From: Pseudooceanicola sp.
GTDB taxonomy: Bacteria; Pseudomonadota; Alphaproteobacteria; Rhodobacterales; Rhodobacteraceae
NCBI RefSeq assembly: GCF_029213205.1
Contig: NZ_JARGNH010000004.1
Location: 1 to 64,000 of the forward strand
Direction: 5' to 3'
DNA: 64,000 nt
The translations under genes and the position numbers were made by a program. The notes beneath the pieces were generated by a model. The model did no database searches, had not been told where the DNA came from, and was given only the letters and a program-made list of their open reading frames with translations. Of the stretch, positions 36,197 to 45,711 are shown in pieces (positions within the stretch are counted from its first letter, which is position 1; every line of letters begins with the position of its first letter).

Positions 36197-36498
36197 GTGA
36201 GTCTCCGGTTCTTCCGCGTGATCAGGGATTTCTTTCCCCGTTGAGCCCAATGTCGCAGTCAATTGAGATGAAAATGGGAACGCAGATCCCTCAATTTTGC
36301 GGCATCGCGGAGTTTTCGGGGCAGGGTGCCCCATTCCGGCCCGGTTTGTCTTAGTCCCGCCTGAAATACCCCATGAAACGTGGACAATCTGGCGAAATCA
36401 CCACTCTTGTTGACGGGCTCTCAAAGGCGCGTTTCGCCCGCAAGGGGGCAGAACCGGCGTGATTCTGACCTGTTTTCGCCGCATCCCGAGGCGCCAAA
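36197..36498. other. Gene-free interval between an unknown gene and glnA
   Basis: About 300 bases with no convincing gene on either strand. The right end leads into the glnA terminator. The left end should hold the promoter of the unknown minus-strand gene, but I see no clear -35/-10 pair. Confidence 0.5.
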
Positions 36499-36527
36499 GA
36501 AAAAGGGCGCCCGCATGGGGCGCCCTT
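36499..36527 (-). terminator. Rho-independent terminator of glnA
   Basis: Perfect ten-base-pair stem AAGGGCGCCC / GGGCGCCCTT with a short GCATG loop. On the minus strand it is followed by a T-rich run, 23 bases after the glnA stop. Confidence 0.85.
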
Positions 36528-36549
36528 GATGCTGTCATTTTCTGCGCGA

Positions 36550-37953
36550 TCAGCAGGAATAATACATCGCATATTCCACCGGGTGCGGTGTGTGCTCGTA
36601 GAGTTCCAGCTCTTCCATCTTCAACGCGATATAGCCCTCGATCTGGCTTTTGGTGAAAACGTCACCGGCCAGCAGGAAGTCCATGTCGGCCTCAAGCTCG
36701 GTCAGGGCCTCACGCAGCGACCCACAGACGGTCGGGATATCGGCCAGCTCTTCGGGCGGCAGGTCATAGAGGTTCTTGTCCATCGCCTCGCCGGGATCGA
36801 TCTTGTTCCTGATCCCGTCCAGACCGGCCATCAGCAATGCGGCAAAGCACAGATAGGGGTTGGCGGAGGGATCGGGGAACCGGGCCTCGACGCGTTTGGC
36901 CTTGGGGCTTTCGGTCCAGGGGATCCGGACACAACCCGACCGGTTGCGGGCCGAATAAGCGCGCAGAACCGGTGCTTCGAAACCGGGGATCAGGCGTTTG
37001 TAGGAATTGGTGCCCGGGTTGGTAAAGGCATTCAGCGCCTTGGCATGTTTCAGGATGCCGCCGATGTAATACAGCGCCTCCTGCGACAGGTCGGCATATT
37101 TATCGCCTGCAAACAACGGCTTGCCGTCTTTCCAGATCGACATATTCACATGCATCCCGGTGCCGTTGTCGCCTTTGATCGGCTTGGGCATGAAGGTCGC
37201 CGATTTGCCATAGGCCTGAGCGACGTTGTGGATGATGTATTTGTATTTCTGCAGTTCGTCGGCCTGATGGGTCAGGCTGCCAAAGATCAGCCCCAGCTCG
37301 TGCTGGCACGACGCCACCTCATGGTGGTGCTTGTCGACCTTCATGCCGATACGTTTCATCGTCGACAGCATTTCGGCGCGGATGTCCTGGCCGTCATCGA
37401 CCGGGTTGACCGGGAAATAGCCGCCCTTGACGCCGGGACGGTGGCCGGTGTTGCCCATCTCGTAATCGGTGTCGGTGTTCCAGGCCGCGTCCAGCGCGTC
37501 GACTTCAAACGAGACCTTGTTCATCGCCACAGAGTATTTGACGTCGTCGAACAGAAAGAATTCCGCTTCCGGGCCCATATAGGCGACATCGCCGATGCCT
37601 GAGGATTTCAGATAGGCCTCGGCTTTTTGCGCCGTGCCCCGCGGGTCACGGTCATAGGACTCGCCGGTGTCGGGCTCGACGACCGAGCAATGGATGCAGA
37701 TCGTCTTTTCGGCATAGAACGGATCGACATAGGCGCTTTCGGAGTCGGGCATCAGTTTCATGTCCGAGGCTTCGATCGATTTCCAGCCTTCGATCGACGA
37801 CCCGTCGAACATAAAGCCTTCTTCGAGGAAATCCTCGTCGACCAGATCGGAGCATACGGTGACGTGTTGCAGCTTGCCGCGCGGGTCGGTGAAACGAATG
37901 TCGACGTATTCCGCCTCTTCGTCCTTAATAAGATTGAGAACCTTGTTGCTCAT
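36550..37953 (-). CDS. glnA: Glutamine synthetase type I
   Basis: Central ammonia-assimilating enzyme, 467 residues. Signatures are [20 protein letters not shown] (about 48-67), the ATP-binding [20 protein letters not shown] (about 254-273), and the adenylylation region NLYDLPPEE (Tyr near 396) controlled by GlnE. It follows glnB by 29 bases, the standard alphaproteobacterial operon responding to nitrogen status through NtrBC. Confidence 0.97.
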   Translation of the reverse strand: MSNKVLNLIKDEEAEYVDIRFTDPRGKLQHVTVCSDLVDEDFLEEGFMFDGSSIEGWKSIEASDMKLMPDSESAYVDPFYAEKTICIHCSVVEPDTGESYDRDPRGTAQKAEAYLKSSGIGDVAYMGPEAEFFLFDDVKYSVAMNKVSFEVDALDAAWNTDTDYEMGNTGHRPGVKGGYFPVNPVDDGQDIRAEMLSTMKRIGMKVDKHHHEVASCQHELGLIFGSLTHQADELQKYKYIIHNVAQAYGKSATFMPKPIKGDNGTGMHVNMSIWKDGKPLFAGDKYADLSQEALYYIGGILKHAKALNAFTNPGTNSYKRLIPGFEAPVLRAYSARNRSGCVRIPWTESPKAKRVEARFPDPSANPYLCFAALLMAGLDGIRNKIDPGEAMDKNLYDLPPEELADIPTVCGSLREALTELEADMDFLLAGDVFTKSQIEGYIALKMEELELYEHTPHPVEYAMYYSC

Positions 37954-37982
37954 TCCCTAAATCCCTTCGTTTTGGAAGTCCG

Positions 37983-38354
<372 letters not shown>

Positions 38355-38488
38355 TCAGACCACTTTCACTCAGGGGCCACAATTGGCTATCGTCGTGACA
38401 TCGGCAAGTCGGCTACGCCCGCAGGGGCCGCGACATTTTTTTGTGCGACTAGACTAAAAATTAGGCGAAATGAAAACATGGGGTCGAA

Positions 38489-40021
38489 ATGCAGGAACTC
38501 CTGACGGCGGCGCAGATGCGGGCTCTGGAACAGGCGGCGATCGACAGCGGCGCGGTCTCCGGGCTCGAGCTGATGGAGCGGGCCGGGCAGGGCGTGGTCG
38601 CGGCGATTTTTGCGCAATGGCCTGATCTGGCGGGTGTGCCGGCGCGTGCCGTGGTGCTCTGCGGGCCGGGCAACAATGGCGGCGATGGTTTTGTGGTGGC
38701 GCGGCTGCTCAGCGGCTGGGGCTGGGAGGTGGCGGTCTATCTGGCCGCCAACCCGGAAAACCTGCCACCGGACGCGCGGGCGAATTATCAGCGCTGGTGC
38801 GAGATCGGGGCGGTGCAGGGCTTTCCCGAGGGCGGGCTTGCGCCGCAGCCCGGCGCGCTGATCGTCGATGCGCTGTTCGGCACCGGGCTGACCCGGCCGG
38901 TTGCGGCACCGCTGTTAGGGGCGCTGCGGGATAACAGCGCGCGCGTCGTCGCCGTCGATCTGCCTTCCGGCCTCTGCAGCGACAGCGGCAAGGTGCTGGG
39001 TACGGCGGCCGTTCGGGCGGATCTGACGGTCACTTTCGACAGCGCCAAGTTGGGTCATGTGCTTGGTCAAGGGCCGGAGCTCTGCGGCAAGCTGGTGATC
39101 AAGGATATCGGTCTGGGGATGAGGCCCGGGGCAATTGCCCCGGTGCGCCCCAATCCACCAGCGAAGCTGCTGGACCAAGACCGCCTGGGAAACCTGGCCA
39201 AACCCAACGGCCATAAATTCGCCCATGGTCATGCCCTGATCCTGTCTGGCGGCGCCGCTCGCAGCGGTGCCGCGCGGCTGGCGGCGCGCGGGGCGTTGCG
39301 GATCGGTGCCGGGTTGGTGACGCTGGGGGTGCCCGGATCGGCGCAGATGGAGGTCGCAGCGCAGATCACCGCGATCATGCTGCGCCGGGTCGACGATGCC
39401 GAGGCGCTGACGGCGGTGCTGGAGGATCGAAGGATCACCGCGCTCTGTCTTGGGCCGGGCTTGGGCATTGACCGGGCAGGGCCGTTGATCGCGGCGGCCC
39501 TCAACGCGGCCAGCGCGCCCGCTGTCGTGTTGGACGCCGACGCGTTGAGCGCCATCGCGCAGGAGCGGGCGCTGTTCCGGCACCTGACCGCGCGTTGTGT
39601 CCTGACCCCGCATGCGGGTGAATTCGCGCGCCTGTTTCCCGACATCGCGGCGCGGCTGACTCAGGTGCCGGACAGCGGCCCGGCGTTTTCCAAGGTCGAT
39701 GCCACCCGCGCGGCGGCGGCGCGGGCGGGCTGCGTGGTGCTGTTCAAGGGCGCGGATACAGTGATCGCCGCGCCGGACGGGCGCTGTGCGGTCAACTCTG
39801 CCGCCTATGCGCGGGCGGTGCCCTGGCTGGCAACCGCCGGGGCCGGCGATGTTCTGGCCGGGTTCGTCGCCGGATTGCTGGCGCGGGGCTGGGATCCGTT
39901 TCGCGCCGCCTGCGACGCGGCCTGGTTGCATGTGGGCTGTGCAAAGGCGTTTGGCCCGGGGTTGATCGCCGAGGATCTGCCCGAGGTGCTGCCGCAGGTG
40001 CTGCGCGAGGTGATCGGCTGA
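38489..40021 (+). CDS. nnr: Bifunctional NAD(P)HX epimerase/dehydratase
   Basis: Repairs hydrated NAD(P)H. The N-terminal YjeF epimerase domain (about 1-205) holds LCGPGNNGGDGFVVARLLSG near 51-70 and VDALFGTGLTRPVAAPLLGA; the C-terminal ADP-dependent dehydratase domain (about 220-505) holds TPHAGEFARLFP, LFKGADTVIAAPDG and the signature ATAGAGDVLAGFVAGLLARG. Length of 510 is normal. It is divergent from glnB. Confidence 0.95.
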   Translation: MQELLTAAQMRALEQAAIDSGAVSGLELMERAGQGVVAAIFAQWPDLAGVPARAVVLCGPGNNGGDGFVVARLLSGWGWEVAVYLAANPENLPPDARANYQRWCEIGAVQGFPEGGLAPQPGALIVDALFGTGLTRPVAAPLLGALRDNSARVVAVDLPSGLCSDSGKVLGTAAVRADLTVTFDSAKLGHVLGQGPELCGKLVIKDIGLGMRPGAIAPVRPNPPAKLLDQDRLGNLAKPNGHKFAHGHALILSGGAARSGAARLAARGALRIGAGLVTLGVPGSAQMEVAAQITAIMLRRVDDAEALTAVLEDRRITALCLGPGLGIDRAGPLIAAALNAASAPAVVLDADALSAIAQERALFRHLTARCVLTPHAGEFARLFPDIAARLTQVPDSGPAFSKVDATRAAAARAGCVVLFKGADTVIAAPDGRCAVNSAAYARAVPWLATAGAGDVLAGFVAGLLARGWDPFRAACDAAWLHVGCAKAFGPGLIAEDLPEVLPQVLREVIG

Positions 40022-40046
40022 GGCGCGGCAGAAACCAGCGCCGCCA

Positions 40047-40083
40047 AAGGAAAAAGGCCGCCCCGGTGGGCAGCCCTTTTCCT
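40047..40083. terminator. Imperfect bidirectional terminator between nnr and the Hint gene
   Basis: AAAAGGCCGCCC faces GGGCAGCCCTTTT with one mismatch around a short GGT-type loop, followed by CCTTTTCTCT. It lies between two converging genes. Confidence 0.65.
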
Positions 40084-40125
40084 TTTCTCTCAACTTGTAT
40101 GGAAGGCTCAGGTTATATGGAAGGC

Positions 40126-40608
40126 TCAGGCGTCCTCGGTCACGCGGGCCTCGGCTTCCAGCTCCATGCCGCCAGCGTAGATCACGTGATCGGCGTCGAA
40201 TTCCAGTTCGTAGACCGTCAGCTCGACCTCGCCCAGGGCGCGGACATATTGGCCGTCAACCAGGCGGGAAATCGGAACCAGCGCTTGTTTTTCACCAAAC
40301 AGTGCCTCGGCGCGCCAGTCGCGGACCAGAACCTTTTGGTCGGCGGGCAGCACCATGTCGGCGTCGGGACGGGTATGGCCCAGCGATCCGGCAGCGATCG
40401 AGATGGCGGCGGTGCGGGTCTTGTGGGTGCGGATGTTGCGGATCACGGCCATGCCGCTGTCCCGGGTGATCACCCGATCACCGGTGTTCAGGAATTCGAC
40501 CGGCAGCTCACCGTCCAGCGTCAGCACCTTGGTGCCAGCCACAAAGCCGTTGATCGTCGCCCGGGGCGTCGCGTTGTCGTTGATGTGTTTGACAGTGATC
40601 GGTTTCAT
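40126..40608 (-). CDS. Small Hint-domain protein without the catalytic cysteine
   Basis: A 160-residue protein that is almost entirely a Hedgehog/intein (Hint_2-type) domain. The family block is GFVAGTKVLTLDGELPVEFL (about 21-40), followed by GDRVITRDSGMAVIRNI and DQKVLVRDWRAEALFG. In active Hint domains a Cys normally precedes the F of FVAGT; here it is Gly21, preceded by Asn20. No His-Asn pair ends the domain. It is thus probably inactive for self-cleavage, or works differently. Start 40608 has AGGAAC upstream. It stands alone beside tRNA-Leu. Confidence 0.85.
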   Translation of the reverse strand: MKPITVKHINDNATPRATINGFVAGTKVLTLDGELPVEFLNTGDRVITRDSGMAVIRNIRTHKTRTAAISIAAGSLGHTRPDADMVLPADQKVLVRDWRAEALFGEKQALVPISRLVDGQYVRALGEVELTVYELEFDADHVIYAGGMELEAEARVTEDA

Positions 40609-40919
40609 GATCGTGTTCCTGTTTGCCTGGCTCGTTTTTGACGTCAGAATATGGCGGAAATTGGCCGTCAACCAGATCAATGCGGGGCATTCGTGCGAAA
40701 TCGCGCCGTCCTGTGCCCCATTTGCCGGCCTTTCCCGGCCTCCGGGTCTGGATGTCGGGAATGTCGAAACATTCAGTAAATGTTGGGGCGTTCCGTGGTG
40801 GCGCATGGCCTGCGGGGGGCGCCACCGGGCAAATCGACCGGCAATTTCCCTCTCGCCAGCTTCCTCGGGCTTTGCTAGATAGCGCGAACCTGTCAGCGTA
40901 GTTTCGCGGTGGCAGGGAT

Positions 40920-41003
40920 GCGGGTGTGGCGGAATTGGTAGACGCACCAGATTTAGGTTCTGGCGCCTTTGGCGTGGGGGTTCGAGTCCCTTCACCCGCA
41001 CCA
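40920..41003 (+). tRNA. tRNA-Leu (UAG)
   Basis: Long-variable-arm class II tRNA. Acceptor GCGGGTG pairs with CACCCGC, anticodon stem CCAGA/TCTGG closes TTTAGGT with anticodon TAG, the T arm reads GGTTCGAGTCC, and CCA is encoded. Confidence 0.96.
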
Positions 41004-41293
41004 CGGTCTTTCTACAAGGATGTCGTCAGGCTTTGCCAGATGGCGGCTGCGGCAGGGGTGCCGTGGAAACGGCGAGCGTCTGCGCGGTGCGAATATTCTC
41101 GGCCCAGGCGGTCATCGGATGAGATTGACCAGCCGAGCATTGGATATGCCGCATTGCCGCCGCGTTCCCGTTCGCGTCCCCCATGAAACGCGGGATTTCG
41201 CCTTGCAAGACAGCAACGCCGCTCATAGAAGTGCCACTGATTTTGGCCCCGCGTCTGTGCGGCGCCCGACCGGTTTGAAAAGGACGACAGAGG

Positions 41294-42622
41294 ATGCAGG
41301 TCACCGAGACCCTGAACGAAGGCCTGAAACGTGGCTACCAGATCACCCTGAGCGCAGGGGAACTGGACGCCAAGGTGAATGGCAAACTGGCCGAAGCGCA
41401 GCCCGAGATCGAGATGAAGGGCTTTCGCAAGGGCAAGGTTCCGATGGCCCTGCTGAAAAAGCAGTTTGGTGCCCGGATGATCGGCGAAGCGATGCAAGAA
41501 GCCATCGACGGCGCCATGTCCGAACATTTCGAAGCCAGCGGTGACCGCCCGGCCCAGCAGCCCGAAATCAAGATGCAGGGCGGCGAAGACTGGAAAGAGG
41601 GCGACGACGTCGTGGTCGACATGACCTATGAGGCGCTGCCTGCGATCCCCGAGGTTGACCTCACCGACATCGCCCTGGAACGCATGGTGGTGAAGGCCGA
41701 GGATGCGGCGGTTCTGGAAGCCCTGGAAAACCTGGCCGAAAGCGCACAGGATTTCGAAGCCAAGACAACCGAGTCGACAGACGGCGATCAGGTGGTGTTC
41801 GATTTCGTCGGCAAGGTCGACGGCGAAGCCTTTGAGGGCGGATCGGCCGAGGATTATCCGCTGGTCTTGGGCTCAGGTCAGTTCATTCCCGGTTTCGAGG
41901 AACAGCTTGTCGGCGTCAAAGCCGGTGACGAAAAAGCTGTGACGGTGACGTTCCCCGCTGATTACCAGGCCGAAAACCTGAAGGGCAAAGAGGCGACCTT
42001 TGATTGCGTCATCAAAGAAGTGAAGGCGCCGAAGAAGGCCGAGGTCAACGATGATCTGGCGACCAAATACGGCGCCGAGTCGCTGGATGCGCTGAAAGCG
42101 CAGATCGGTGAGCGGCTCGAGGCCGAATATGTGCAGGCCGCGCGCGCGGTGATGAAGCGCGCCCTGCTGGATGCGCTGGACAACAAGGTCAACTTTGAGC
42201 TGCCGCCGAGCCTGCTTGAGGCCGAGGCCAGCCAGATCGCGCATCAGCTCTGGCACGAGGAAAACCCCGACGTCCAGGATCACAACCACGACAGCATCGA
42301 AACCACCGACGAGCACAGGAAACTGGCCGAACGCCGGGTGCGTCTGGGCCTGTTGCTGGCCGAGCTTGGCCAAAAGGCCGAGGTCGAGGTGACCGATGCG
42401 GAGATGACCCAGGCGATGATGAATCAGGCGCGGCAATATCCGGGACAGGAACGCGAATTCTTTGAATTCGTGCAGAACAACCCGCAGATGCAGCAACAGA
42501 TGCGCGCCCCGATCTTTGAAGACAAGGTCATCGATTACGTCGTCGAGCTGGCCCAGGTGACGGAAAAGACCGTCAGCAAAGAAGAGTTGCAACAAGCCAT
42601 CGAGGCGCTCGACGAAGAATAA
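41294..42622 (+). CDS. tig: Trigger factor
   Basis: Ribosome-associated chaperone with peptidyl-prolyl isomerase activity, 442 residues. The N-terminal ribosome-binding signature [17 protein letters not shown] is at about 44-60; the FKBP domain (about 160-245) contains [20 protein letters not shown] and [20 protein letters not shown]; a helical C-terminal chaperone domain follows. AGAGG precedes the ATG. About 290 bases separate it from tRNA-Leu, where I see no gene. A strong terminator follows. Confidence 0.95.
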   Translation: MQVTETLNEGLKRGYQITLSAGELDAKVNGKLAEAQPEIEMKGFRKGKVPMALLKKQFGARMIGEAMQEAIDGAMSEHFEASGDRPAQQPEIKMQGGEDWKEGDDVVVDMTYEALPAIPEVDLTDIALERMVVKAEDAAVLEALENLAESAQDFEAKTTESTDGDQVVFDFVGKVDGEAFEGGSAEDYPLVLGSGQFIPGFEEQLVGVKAGDEKAVTVTFPADYQAENLKGKEATFDCVIKEVKAPKKAEVNDDLATKYGAESLDALKAQIGERLEAEYVQAARAVMKRALLDALDNKVNFELPPSLLEAEASQIAHQLWHEENPDVQDHNHDSIETTDEHRKLAERRVRLGLLLAELGQKAEVEVTDAEMTQAMMNQARQYPGQEREFFEFVQNNPQMQQQMRAPIFEDKVIDYVVELAQVTEKTVSKEELQQAIEALDEE

Positions 42623-42652
42623 GGGCGGCCCCTCGGGCTGTCATTTCACACC

Positions 42653-42682
42653 AAAGGGCCGCTCGGATCGAGCGGCCCTTTT
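42653..42682 (+). terminator. Rho-independent terminator of tig
   Basis: Perfect 13-base-pair stem AAAGGGCCGCTCG / CGAGCGGCCCTTT with a GAT loop and further T residues. Confidence 0.92.
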
Positions 42683-42731
42683 GCTTTGGCGCCAATGGAT
42701 TGTTGGTGCCTGTTCAATCCGTCAGCGCATG

Positions 42732-42765
42732 AAAAAGGGCCGCCCCACAGAGGTGGAGCGGCCCT
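42732..42765 (-). terminator. Rho-independent terminator of the rpsF-rpsR-rplI operon
   Basis: AGGGCCGC pairs with GCGGCCCT, with further pairing of CCCA- and TGG-type bases inside. On the minus strand it runs into TTTTTC, 21 bases after the rplI stop. Confidence 0.83.
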
Positions 42766-42785
42766 GATTTCTGTCGGCGAGACGA

Positions 42786-43406
42786 TCAGTCGTTGTCGTC
42801 GTCGCTGTCCGCTTGCGGGCGGGCCGGAGCATCGTCGTCGTCGTCCGACGCGGCTGCGCCGATGTCGTCGAACAATTCCGAGATTTCGAATTCGGCCTGG
42901 GCCTCTTCCTCGGCGGCGAGTTCCTGGATCGACTTGCCCGAGGCCTGAATTTCAGCCTCTTCCGGCGAACGTGCGACGTTCAGGGTGATCACCACATCGA
43001 CCTCGGGATGCAGGGTGATATGCACCGCATGCAGGCCCAGTTCTTTGATCGGGTCCGGAATGACCACTTGCTTGCGGGCAACGGTAAAGCCCTCTGCAGC
43101 GGCGACGTCGGCGGCGTCACGCGGGGTGACGGAGCCATAGAGATTGCCGCCGTCCGAGGCCGACCGAATCACGACGAATTGCTGTCCGTCGAGCTTTTCA
43201 GCAAGGGCTTCGGCCTCTTTCTTGGTTTCCAGATTACGCGCTTCAAGCTGCGCTTTCTGAACCTCAAAGGCGGCGATGTTCTCTTTCGAGGCGGACAGGG
43301 CTTTGCCCTGCAACAGCAGGTAGTTGCGCGCGTAGCCCGCCTTAACGGAAACCACATCGCCCATCTGGCCCAGCTTGGCCACGCGTTCAAGAAGGATAAC
43401 GTCCAT
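42786..43406 (-). CDS. rplI: 50S ribosomal protein L9 with long acidic tail
   Basis: Begins [20 protein letters not shown], and [20 protein letters not shown] is the L9 signature. The first ~150 residues form standard L9; a further ~55 residues are strongly acidic ([19 protein letters not shown], then an Asp-rich end), common in alphaproteobacteria. Last gene of the rpsF-rpsR-rplI operon, 11 bases after rpsR. Confidence 0.97.
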   Translation of the reverse strand: MDVILLERVAKLGQMGDVVSVKAGYARNYLLLQGKALSASKENIAAFEVQKAQLEARNLETKKEAEALAEKLDGQQFVVIRSASDGGNLYGSVTPRDAADVAAAEGFTVARKQVVIPDPIKELGLHAVHITLHPEVDVVITLNVARSPEEAEIQASGKSIQELAAEEEAQAEFEISELFDDIGAAASDDDDDAPARPQADSDDDND

Positions 43407-43417
43407 GTGTCAGCTCC

Positions 43418-43645
43418 TCAGTTGACCGCGTAGGGCAGCAGGGCGAGGAAGCGCGCGCGTTTGATTGCACGGGACAATTCGCGTTGCTTCTTGGCCGAAA
43501 CGGCGGTGATGCGCGACGGCACGATCTTGCCGCGTTCGCTGACATAGCGTTGCAGCAGGCGGGTGTCCTTATAGTCGATCTTGGGTGCGTTATCACCCGA
43601 GAAGGGACAGACCTTGCGGCGACGGAAAAATGGTTTGGTAGCCAT
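43418..43645 (-). CDS. rpsR: 30S ribosomal protein S18
   Basis: 75-residue basic protein with the S18 signature [20 protein letters not shown] and [20 protein letters not shown]. Middle gene of the operon. Confidence 0.98.
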   Translation of the reverse strand: MATKPFFRRRKVCPFSGDNAPKIDYKDTRLLQRYVSERGKIVPSRITAVSAKKQRELSRAIKRARFLALLPYAVN

Positions 43646-43674
43646 ATCTTATGTTCCTTTCTTCAGGCTTGGGA

Positions 43675-44031
43675 TCAACGGCGCTCGCGACGGCGATCGT
43701 CGCGTTCGTCACGTTTCTGCATCTGGATGGACGGACCTTCGGCGTGCTCATCGACCTTGATGGTCAGCACCCGCATCACGTCGTCATGCAGCCGCATCAG
43801 CCGTTCCATTTCCTGAACTGCCGGCGCCGGGGCGTCGGAGCGCAGATAGGCGTAATGGCCCTTGCGGTTCTTGTTGATCTTGTAGGCCATCGTCTTGACG
43901 CCCCAATACTCGTGATCCACGAGCTTCCCGCCATTGTCGGACAGGACGGCAGCAAAATGTTCGATCAGACCTTCAGCCTGCGCGTTGGAAAGATCCTGGC
44001 GCGAGATGAATACATGCTCATAAAGCGGCAT
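43675..44031 (-). CDS. rpsF: 30S ribosomal protein S6
   Basis: 118-residue protein beginning MPLYEHVFISRQDLSNAQAE, with LVDHEYWGVKTMAYKINKNR and a basic, Arg-rich end (DERDDRRRERR). Start 44031 has GGAGTG upstream; the longer frame adds unrelated residues. First gene of the operon. Confidence 0.97.
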   Translation of the reverse strand: MPLYEHVFISRQDLSNAQAEGLIEHFAAVLSDNGGKLVDHEYWGVKTMAYKINKNRKGHYAYLRSDAPAPAVQEMERLMRLHDDVMRVLTIKVDEHAEGPSIQMQKRDERDDRRRERR

Positions 44032-44199
44032 GTGCACTCCATTTCTATCAAGGCGCATTTCATAGACGGGCCATTTGCGCCCCTGCCGGCCGGTCACGAG
44101 AGACTGCGCGGTTCATGCATGGTGCAGGGGCGGCGTCCGCATAGCCCGGAACCGGCAGCGGCGCAAGGGCGCGACGGGTCAATCGACGCGCCTCAATGC

Positions 44200-44480
44200 C
44201 AAAGCACAAGGTGACGACACGCGCCGGGGGCGCCGGGTCGGGCAGGTTGGCGCCGATGCCGTCGCTGATGGTCAGGCGAAACGGAAACGACAGCGGCCGG
44301 GTCTGGCCCTGCAGGGATAATGTGCCCTCGGCCTCTTGCCCATCCAGCATAGGGATGGCTGGCGTCAAAGACCGCCGTCGGGTGGCCGCGACGGGCAAAG
44401 AAATCCGGCCCCGGCGCCGGGGCGGTTGCGGCGGGTCATGGCCCGGTTTCTGCTGGCGCGGACAATGTAGCCGGTGGCGT
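44200..44480 (-). pseudogene. Decayed YceI-like gene
   Basis: Two frames of the minus strand carry adjoining pieces that resemble a YceI protein. One frame reads GPDFFARRGHPTAVFDASH (44410-44354), matching the family pattern DFF...HPTAxF. The other, from about 44362 to 44258, reads QEAEGTLSLQGQTRPLSFPF, matching the EGTLTLxGxTRPxxxPF strand pattern. Neither frame holds both, so a frameshift lies near 44360. Upstream, the first frame has a stop in an otherwise plausible stretch. The interval between rpsF and fabD (about 580 bases) has no other gene. A sequencing error could explain the shift but not the upstream stop. Confidence 0.5.
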
Positions 44481-44610
44481 GGTCCGGTTCCGCTTGCAGG
44501 CGGTGGCTTGCGGCTTTGCGCGGGGCATCGCGATGGACAGTGCCGCTCGGGCGCGCTATCCCCGGGCCCCAAGGGCCGAATGCAGGCCCGGCAGCGACGG
44601 AGGGGGCAGA

Positions 44611-45552
44611 ATGAGCCGCGCATTTGTATTTCCCGGGCAGGGCGCCCAGACCATCGGCATGGGCCAGGCGCTGGCCGCAACCTATCCGGCCGCCAAGGCG
44701 GTGTTCGACGAGGTCGACGCGGCACTTGGCGAGAAACTCTCGACCCTGATCTGGGAGGGCGAGCAGGAGGCGCTGACCCTGACCCGCAACGCGCAGCCGG
44801 CGCTGATGGCGACCTCTCTGGCGGCGTTCCGGGCGCTGGAATCCGAAGGCGTGAAGATCACCGATGCCGCCTGTGTCGCCGGTCATTCGCTGGGCGAATA
44901 TTCGGCGCTGGCGGCTGCGGGAGCGCTCAGCGTCACCGATGCCGCCCGGCTGCTGCGGATTCGCGGCGACGCGATGCAGAGCGCGGTGCCGGTGGGTCAG
45001 GGCGCGATGGCGGCGCTGCTGGGGCTTGATTTCGCCACCGCCGTCGAAATTGCCGAAGCGGCGGCCGAGGGCGATGTCTGTCAGGCTGCCAATGACAACG
45101 ATCCGGGCCAGGTGGTGGTGTCGGGCAGCAAGGCGGCGGTCGAACGCGCGGTGGAGATCGCCAAGGCCAGGGGCGCCAAGCGGGCGATGCTGCTGCCGGT
45201 CAGCGCCCCGTTCCATTGCGCCCTGATGGAACCGGCGGCGCAGGCGATGGCCCAGGCCCTGGACGATGTCGAATTGCAGCGCCCAGCGGTGCCGGTGATC
45301 GCCAATGTCGAGGCCGGTCCGGTCAGCGATCCGGAAACCCTGCGCTCACTGCTGGTCGAGCAGGTCACCGGATCGGTGCGTTGGCGTGAAAGCGTGATGT
45401 GGATGGCCGCCCACGAGGTCAGCGAGATCTGGGAAATCGGTGCCGGCAAGGCGCTGTCGGGGATGATCCGCCGCATCGCGCGCGAGATTGAATGTCGCGC
45501 CGTCGGCACCCCGGATCAGGTGGCCGCGGCGGCGGCAAGCCTGAAGGGCTGA
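44611..45552 (+). CDS. fabD: Malonyl-CoA:ACP transacylase
   Basis: Loads malonyl groups on ACP for fatty-acid synthesis. GQGAQTIGMGQAL near the N-terminus and the catalytic Ser93 in VAGHSLGEYSALAA are canonical; His follows in APFHCALMEPA near residue 199. Start 44611 has AGGGGG upstream. Followed by fabG and acpP on the same strand. Confidence 0.96.
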   Translation: MSRAFVFPGQGAQTIGMGQALAATYPAAKAVFDEVDAALGEKLSTLIWEGEQEALTLTRNAQPALMATSLAAFRALESEGVKITDAACVAGHSLGEYSALAAAGALSVTDAARLLRIRGDAMQSAVPVGQGAMAALLGLDFATAVEIAEAAAEGDVCQAANDNDPGQVVVSGSKAAVERAVEIAKARGAKRAMLLPVSAPFHCALMEPAAQAMAQALDDVELQRPAVPVIANVEAGPVSDPETLRSLLVEQVTGSVRWRESVMWMAAHEVSEIWEIGAGKALSGMIRRIAREIECRAVGTPDQVAAAAASLKG

Positions 45553-45602
45553 GTCGGGTCGGGCTGAGTCGGATTGGGCTGGGCCCGGTGCGGCTGAGTC
45601 GG
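45547..45602 (+). repeat. Short GGCTGAGTCGG direct repeats at the end of fabD
   Basis: Three exact copies of the 11-mer GGCTGAGTCGG at 45547, 45562 and 45592, with related G-rich sequence between. The first copy contains the fabD stop codon. Confidence 0.7.
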
Positions 45603-45629
45603 ACAGGGTAGAAATTTGGCGACGTGGCC

Positions 45630-45679
45630 GGGGGTTTTGCACCCCCGGACCCCCGCAGGATATTTTTGACCAGAGGAAG
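45630..45679 (+). repeat. Dispersed intergenic element, copy B
   Basis: Hairpin GGGGGTTTTGCACCCCC, then CCCCCGCAGGATATTTTTGA and CCAGAGGAAG. It lies between fabD and fabG. The same tail occurs at 59271 and 63237, and in weaker form at 27024. Confidence 0.8.
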
Positions 45680-45711
45680 CAGGCGGACCTTGGTCCGGGA
45701 TGGAGAGCGAG

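Noticed and set aside
36351-36572. Reverse-strand open frame between glnA and the unknown gene
   Set aside because: It runs through the glnA terminator and 3' end and has no ribosome site.
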